Assembly: GCA_902628235.1 (NCBI GenBank)
Contig: CACOMD010000002.1
Location: forward strand, 1-64,000
Length of the DNA stretch: 64,000 nucleotides
From: an uncultured Prochlorococcus sp.
GTDB lineage: Bacteria; Cyanobacteriota; Cyanobacteriia; PCC-6307; Cyanobiaceae
Reading direction: 5' to 3'
In this document: one piece after another, positions 59,734 to 64,000 of the stretch
How positions within the stretch are numbered: position 1 is the first letter of the stretch
Layout: every line of letters begins with the position of its first letter
Program-made: the position numbers and the translations under genes
Notes under the pieces: generated by a model
Told to the model about the DNA's origin: nothing
Databases searched by the model: none
What the model saw: the letters and a program-made list of their open reading frames with translations, nothing else

Positions 59734-61802
59734 TGGATAATCAAACTAACATTAACAAAAATAAAATTTTCTTTCCAGATAATACAGAAAATAATCCAGT
59801 AAATAAATACTGGTGGCAAAGCCTAGTCAAATGGTGGAGCGGTTTTAGTCTAAGAACAAAGTTACTTGCTATCGCGACGCTAGTAGTCAGTTTATTAATG
59901 ACAGGAATAACTTTCTTTGCATTAAATAGCATCCAAAGAGATGCGGGTATGAATGATACGAGATATGCAAGAGATCTAGGTTTATTACTTTCGGGAAACG
60001 TTACTGAACTTGTTGCCAATAATCAGAAAAAAGAAATTTCTAATGTTGCAGAAAAATTTTGGAGATCAAGTAGAAATTTAAGATATATATTTTTTACTGA
60101 TGAAGAAGATATAGTTCAACTTGGAATTCCCATAAGTGCAAGCCCTTCAAGCTCTAATAGTCAATTCCAACTTACAAGAAAACTTAAATTACCTTCAGAA
60201 TTAAAGAAAAGGCCACAATTCCCTGTTGTTAAGCAACATACAACTCCTCAAGGTCAAGTTACAGATGTTTTTGTTCCAATGCTATGGAAAGGACAATATT
60301 TGGGAACATTAGCATTAGGTGTTACTCCAAATAAAAAAGCATTAGCAAGTGCAGCTCTCACAAGAGAAGTAACAGTTGCGGTTTTTATTTCAATTTGGGT
60401 CTTAGTTATACTTGGAGCAGTATTTAATGCTCTTACAATCACAAGACCTGTGAGAGAGTTAGTAAGAGGTGTAAGGGAAATTTCTCAAGGTAATTTTAAG
60501 TCAAGAATATCTTTTCCAATGACAGGAGAATTAGGAGAGTTACTAACATCATTTAATAGAATGGCCTCCCAATTAGAGGATTATGATGAAGCAAATATTG
60601 AAGAATTAAAAGCTGCTCAAATAAAACAGCAATCTTTAATTTCTACTATGGCTGATGGAGCAATTTTATTAGACTCTAAAGGTAAAATTGTCTTAGCAAA
60701 CCCTACCGCAAAGAGACTTTTTAGATGGGAAGGTAGATATTTAGAAGGTAAAGATTTATTAAATGAAATACCTGAAATTCTTTCAAACGATCTGCATGCA
60801 TCCATTGAATCTATTCTTGAAAAGGATAAAGAAAGTGATGATATAAGATGTAGTGTTGGAGAGCCACCACGAACATTAAGAATAGTTTTACAGTCAGTAC
60901 TTGATACAAATAAAGTTCAATTAAAAGGCATTGCTGTAACAGTTCAAGATCTCACAAGGGAAGTTGAACTCAATGCTGCACAAAATAGATTTATAAGTAA
61001 TGTTTCACATGAATTACGTACACCTCTTTTCAATATAAAAAGTTACGTTGAGACTTTATATGATTTAAAAGATCAATTAACTAATGAAGAACAATTAGAT
61101 TTTCTTAGTATTGCAAACTCAGAAACTGATAGGCTTACTAGGCTAGTTAATGATGTTTTAGATTTATCAAGATTAGAGTCAGGAAAATTAATTCAACTTG
61201 AGCCAATGGACGTAAAACCTGCTATTGAACAAACGCTTAGAAATTATAAACTTAATGCAACCGAAAAAAATGTTTCTCTTGCTAGTGACATAGAAGAAAA
61301 TATTCCGTCAATATTAGGTAATTGGGATTTGTTATTGCAAGTGTTTGATAATTTATTGGGTAATGGTTTGAAATTTAGTGCTAAAGAGAGCACTTTAATG
61401 ATCAGAGCTTATACATGGCCTGATTCCTGTCCAGCTTTTCCTCCAAACGAATCTCTCGCAGCTCCGCAATGTGAACTTGTCTCTCCTTTACCTAAAATCA
61501 GAATTGAGATAGCAGATACTGGATGCGGTATCTCTCAATCAGATCAAGAAAAAATATTCGATCGTTTTTTCAGAGTAGAAAATGCTGTCCACACTGAACA
61601 AGGAACTGGTTTAGGACTATCTATTGTTCGAGGAATTATTGAAAAGCATGGGGGAGAGGTAAGAATGGCAAGTGAATTAGGAACTGGTACAACTTTTTGG
61701 TTTGACCTCCCATTAGAACAATCAGATAAAGATGAAATCCTTTTAAATACAATTAATAATGAGAAGAACTTATCCGCTAATCAAATAGAAGAATTAATCT
61801 AA
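59733..61802 (+). CDS. nblS: Sensor histidine kinase NblS (Hik33/DspA type)
   Basis: A membrane sensor for light, redox and nutrient stress, conserved across cyanobacteria and some plastids; it signals to RpaB-type regulators and affects hli and photosystem genes. Two transmembrane helices (about residues 44-66 and 210-232) flank an extracytoplasmic domain, then HAMP (PVRELVRGVREIS), PAS (ILLDSKGKIVLANPTAKRLF), HisKA (SNVSHELRTPL) and HATPase (DNLLGNGLKFS, TGLGLSIVRGI). It has 689 residues. It overlaps purD by 1 bp and convergent kaiC by 4 bp. Confidence 0.95.
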   Translation: MDNQTNINKNKIFFPDNTENNPVNKYWWQSLVKWWSGFSLRTKLLAIATLVVSLLMTGITFFALNSIQRDAGMNDTRYARDLGLLLSGNVTELVANNQKKEISNVAEKFWRSSRNLRYIFFTDEEDIVQLGIPISASPSSSNSQFQLTRKLKLPSELKKRPQFPVVKQHTTPQGQVTDVFVPMLWKGQYLGTLALGVTPNKKALASAALTREVTVAVFISIWVLVILGAVFNALTITRPVRELVRGVREISQGNFKSRISFPMTGELGELLTSFNRMASQLEDYDEANIEELKAAQIKQQSLISTMADGAILLDSKGKIVLANPTAKRLFRWEGRYLEGKDLLNEIPEILSNDLHASIESILEKDKESDDIRCSVGEPPRTLRIVLQSVLDTNKVQLKGIAVTVQDLTREVELNAAQNRFISNVSHELRTPLFNIKSYVETLYDLKDQLTNEEQLDFLSIANSETDRLTRLVNDVLDLSRLESGKLIQLEPMDVKPAIEQTLRNYKLNATEKNVSLASDIEENIPSILGNWDLLLQVFDNLLGNGLKFSAKESTLMIRAYTWPDSCPAFPPNESLAAPQCELVSPLPKIRIEIADTGCGISQSDQEKIFDRFFRVENAVHTEQGTGLGLSIVRGIIEKHGGEVRMASELGTGTTFWFDLPLEQSDKDEILLNTINNEKNLSANQIEELI

Positions 61803-63328
61803 CCTTTATCTATTCCTTTAAACACATTTGGCAAATTTTCATCAGGAATAATTCTATGAGGAGCACCACTAAAAATCTGTTCAAAATTTGAAAAGGAATC
61901 TTTAATTTCAGGACCACTACTTGTGATAATAAACTCCCTTATTCTTTTATCATGCCATGAGCCTCGCATTTTAAAAACATTTAAAGCTCTTGCCATCTCC
62001 CCTTTAATTTCTACATACTGCAGTAATAAAATAGTATCTGTAATTGTTGATATATGAGAATCTGTGATTGAATGACTTCCCATAAACTCTTCTGCTGTAT
62101 TTGTAAAGAAACCAGCTATTTCCTCTTGTTTAGCATAGCCTGTAACACCAATAACAAATTGCCTAAAGGCATTTAAACTAACACCTCTCGCTAAAGCAGA
62201 TAAAGAATCTATAGCCATTCTGGTAGGTTTAAATTGATTTATTTGAGTCTTAATAATTTGTAAATGATCTTCAAGTCCAGTTGACTCTGGGTAAGCACAT
62301 ATAATTTTAAGTAAACCATCACTTTCCATTTTTTCAAAATCAATCCCCCAACTGGTTGCATTTCTTAAGAGTTGAGCCCTCGACTCTTCATAAGCGAAAA
62401 GGATTGCTCTTTCATTGTTTCTATACGCATCTTCTATGAATTTGGAGACAAGCATCGTTTTCCCAGTACCCGTAGCACCAGTTGCAAGAATAATAGAATC
62501 TTGAAAGTAACCTCCTCCGCACATTTCATCCAGATCTTTTACACCAGAACTTATTCGTATATTTGATGATCGTTGAGTCAATCTCATTGCTCCCAAAGGG
62601 AAAACGCTTATCCCGTTTTCTCCCATTGTGAATGGGAATTCACCTTTCATATGAGTAGTACCTCTCAACTTCAAGACCTCTAGTGTTCTTCTTCTTTTCT
62701 CAGATTCAAGAACATTTCTCAGCAGTACAACATTATCTGAGACAAATTCTTCAACGCCATAACGTGCAATGGGGCCATAATCATCTACCCTTTCTGTTGT
62801 CATTACTGTAGTAACTCCTATTTCTTTTAATCTCGCAATTAATCGAAAAATCTCTCTTCGAACGACATATATTGCATCATATTGTTGAAATACAGCAGTT
62901 ATTGAATCTATAGCTACTCTTTTTGCTTTATATTTTCTTATTGCATAACTTATCCTTTCAATTAACCCTGATAAATCAAAGTTGCCTGCAACATCCTGGC
63001 CATCAGGATCAGGAGAAGCATCTAGAATAAATAATTTATTTTGATCAATTAGATCTTGAAGATCCCAACCAAAACTTGCAGCATTTCTAATAATATCTAA
63101 TGGTGATTCTTCGAAAGTTACAAAAATACCCGGTTCATCAAAATTATCTATACCATGATGCAAATATTGTAAGGAGAACACTGTTTTACCCGTTCCAGAA
63201 GTCCCACTTACAAGAGTGCTTCTAGATGTTGGCAACCCTCCCCTACAAACATCATCAAAGCCTTCTATTCCAGTAGGTAATTTCTGGACTTGCATTTTAA
63301 TTGATTTATTTTGATCTGTTTCTTTCAT
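61799..63328 (-). CDS. kaiC: Circadian clock protein KaiC
   Basis: A double RecA-like ATPase and autokinase. CI has Walker A GTSGTGKT near residue 42 and CII has GATGTGKT near 282. The phosphorylation pair Ser-Thr is in DSHISTITDT. The start is ATG 63328 (509 aa); an in-frame TTG lies three codons upstream. The C-terminus (FSNFEQIFSGAPHRIIP) retains the segment that KaiA binds in other cyanobacteria, though no kaiA is present here. Downstream of kaiB with a 65-bp gap. Confidence 0.97.
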   Translation of the reverse strand: MKETDQNKSIKMQVQKLPTGIEGFDDVCRGGLPTSRSTLVSGTSGTGKTVFSLQYLHHGIDNFDEPGIFVTFEESPLDIIRNAASFGWDLQDLIDQNKLFILDASPDPDGQDVAGNFDLSGLIERISYAIRKYKAKRVAIDSITAVFQQYDAIYVVRREIFRLIARLKEIGVTTVMTTERVDDYGPIARYGVEEFVSDNVVLLRNVLESEKRRRTLEVLKLRGTTHMKGEFPFTMGENGISVFPLGAMRLTQRSSNIRISSGVKDLDEMCGGGYFQDSIILATGATGTGKTMLVSKFIEDAYRNNERAILFAYEESRAQLLRNATSWGIDFEKMESDGLLKIICAYPESTGLEDHLQIIKTQINQFKPTRMAIDSLSALARGVSLNAFRQFVIGVTGYAKQEEIAGFFTNTAEEFMGSHSITDSHISTITDTILLLQYVEIKGEMARALNVFKMRGSWHDKRIREFIITSSGPEIKDSFSNFEQIFSGAPHRIIPDENLPNVFKGIDKG

Positions 63329-63393
63329 CTCTTTCAATATACTATTTTTGAATAACTGTAATAAGTATAACTCTAAAGATTTTCCTATTTTTA

Positions 63394-63708
63394 TTACTTA
63401 GCCTTTACTTCCGATTCATGTAGTTCATCGAAAAGTAAGTCTAATCCTATCAAGACTTTTTCTCTATCAGATAAATCGCCAATGATTTTTCTTACTGGAG
63501 GAGGTAGTATTTTAGCTAATGTTGGTGTGGCTAAAATCTTATCCTCCTCTGCTAATTGTGGGCTTTTTAAAACATCTATGACTTTCAAAGCATAAACTCC
63601 TTTAAATTCAGTATCCAATATTCCTTTCAAAGTATTTAAAGCTCTCATAGAATTAGGAGTATTTCCAGCTACATACAACTTTAGAATATAAGTTTTTCTG
63701 GCTGCCAT
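63394..63708 (-). CDS. kaiB: Circadian clock protein KaiB
   Basis: A thioredoxin-like fold-switching protein that binds phosphorylated KaiC. The 104 residues match full-length KaiB ([38 protein letters not shown]). It starts at ATG 63708 with a GAGG box 7 nt upstream. The 146-bp gap to rplU contains no kaiA or remnant that I can read. Confidence 0.97.
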   Translation of the reverse strand: MAARKTYILKLYVAGNTPNSMRALNTLKGILDTEFKGVYALKVIDVLKSPQLAEEDKILATPTLAKILPPPVRKIIGDLSDREKVLIGLDLLFDELHESEVKAK

Positions 63709-63854
63709 TTAACACCTCAAATTATATACATAAATTTATTCTAGATATATCTTGACTAAATACACTAAATAATAAGAAAATAGGAAATACCATCAGATTG
63801 CAAATTAAGGCATAATCGAACTTTACTGTTGAGCCTTATTGCGTCCATAACGAC

Positions 63855-64000
63855 ATGACAACAACAACAAAAAACTCTAAAAATGCAGATGCAGAAAACA
63901 ATCTTTTTGCTATTGCAGAAACTTCAGGTAGACAATTTTTATTTAAAGTTAATAAATACTATGATTTAGATAGGATAAATGCTAAAGAAAAAGAAACAAT
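63855..64000 (+). CDS. rplU: 50S ribosomal protein L21 (cut by window end)
   Basis: The visible 48 residues start at ATG 63855 (MTTTTKNSKNADAENN), a polar N-terminal extension, then FAIAETSGRQFLFKVNKYYD, which matches the L21 start (YAIIETGGKQ pattern). The position next to kaiB is the known Prochlorococcus arrangement after loss of kaiA. rpmA would be expected next. Confidence 0.85.
   Translation, partial: MTTTTKNSKNADAENNLFAIAETSGRQFLFKVNKYYDLDRINAKEKET

Noticed and set aside
63709-63854. kaiA remnant between kaiB and rplU
   Set aside because: No frame or peptide resembling KaiA can be read in 146 bp.

Overview
The window is chromosome from a high-light-adapted marine Prochlorococcus. The evidence is the very low GC content, the tight gene packing, and a set of cyanobacterial marker genes: nickel superoxide dismutase with its maturation protease, an Hlip, ClpR/ClpP3, NblS, DUF3119/DUF3086/DUF1825 proteins, and a kaiC-kaiB-rplU locus with no kaiA. 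I cannot name the strain. No phage integrase, transposase, IS element or CRISPR array was seen.

Layout. 1-10.8 kb: a truncated sigma-70 factor, NnrD/E, mnmA, lnt, an FKBP isomerase, the nickel module (sodN, sodX, nickel permease), trpC, lpdA and a SpoU methyltransferase. 11-23.7 kb: murA, tRNA-Leu(CAA), argD, folC, an FAD oxidase and an amidohydrolase, tRNA-His, miaB, ddl, a small membrane protein, ftsQ, ftsZ, the SRP RNA (ffs, minus strand) and panB. 24-31.7 kb: an accessory block between panB and hemW. It holds two divergent SGNH-type proteins, a ferritin-like diiron protein, a NodU/CmcH carbamoyltransferase, a 53-residue DUF5989-like membrane peptide, a sugar-dehydrogenase-like propeller and a beta-barrel protein. 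32-42.4 kb: hemW, a PIN/TRAM protein, clpR-clpP3, ilvC-cobD, hli and small proteins, hup, glgX and tRNA-Gly. 42.4-49 kb: a sugar symporter, an MlaE-type permease, DUF3119, DUF3086, plsY, and the minus-strand run DUF1825-tyrS-pyrF. 49-64 kb: a GIY-YIG-like protein, pepA, msrA, the envelope operon bamA-lpxC-fabZ-lpxA-lpxB, divergent purC and purD, nblS, kaiC, kaiB and the start of rplU.

How the genes work together. Several units are recognisable. SodN is matured by SodX, with nickel probably supplied by the convergent permease. The Lpx/Fab/Bam operon makes lipid A and assembles outer-membrane proteins. FtsQ and FtsZ serve division, with MurA and Ddl supplying wall precursors. NblS and KaiBC handle light and daily timing. 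The operon at 25154-29030 is translationally coupled (11-bp overlap, 1-bp gap, 4-bp overlap) and is the best candidate for an undescribed system, probably modifying an envelope glycan or a small molecule by carbamoylation and acyl transfer or hydrolysis.

Other notable signals are a perfect 15-bp hairpin between sodN and sodX, two genes with no ATG/GTG/TTG start that keeps a key domain, a candidate small RNA or attenuator with an intrinsic terminator at 48985-49073, a tRNA-Leu only 5 nt before argD, and a 19-bp palindrome between purC and purD.
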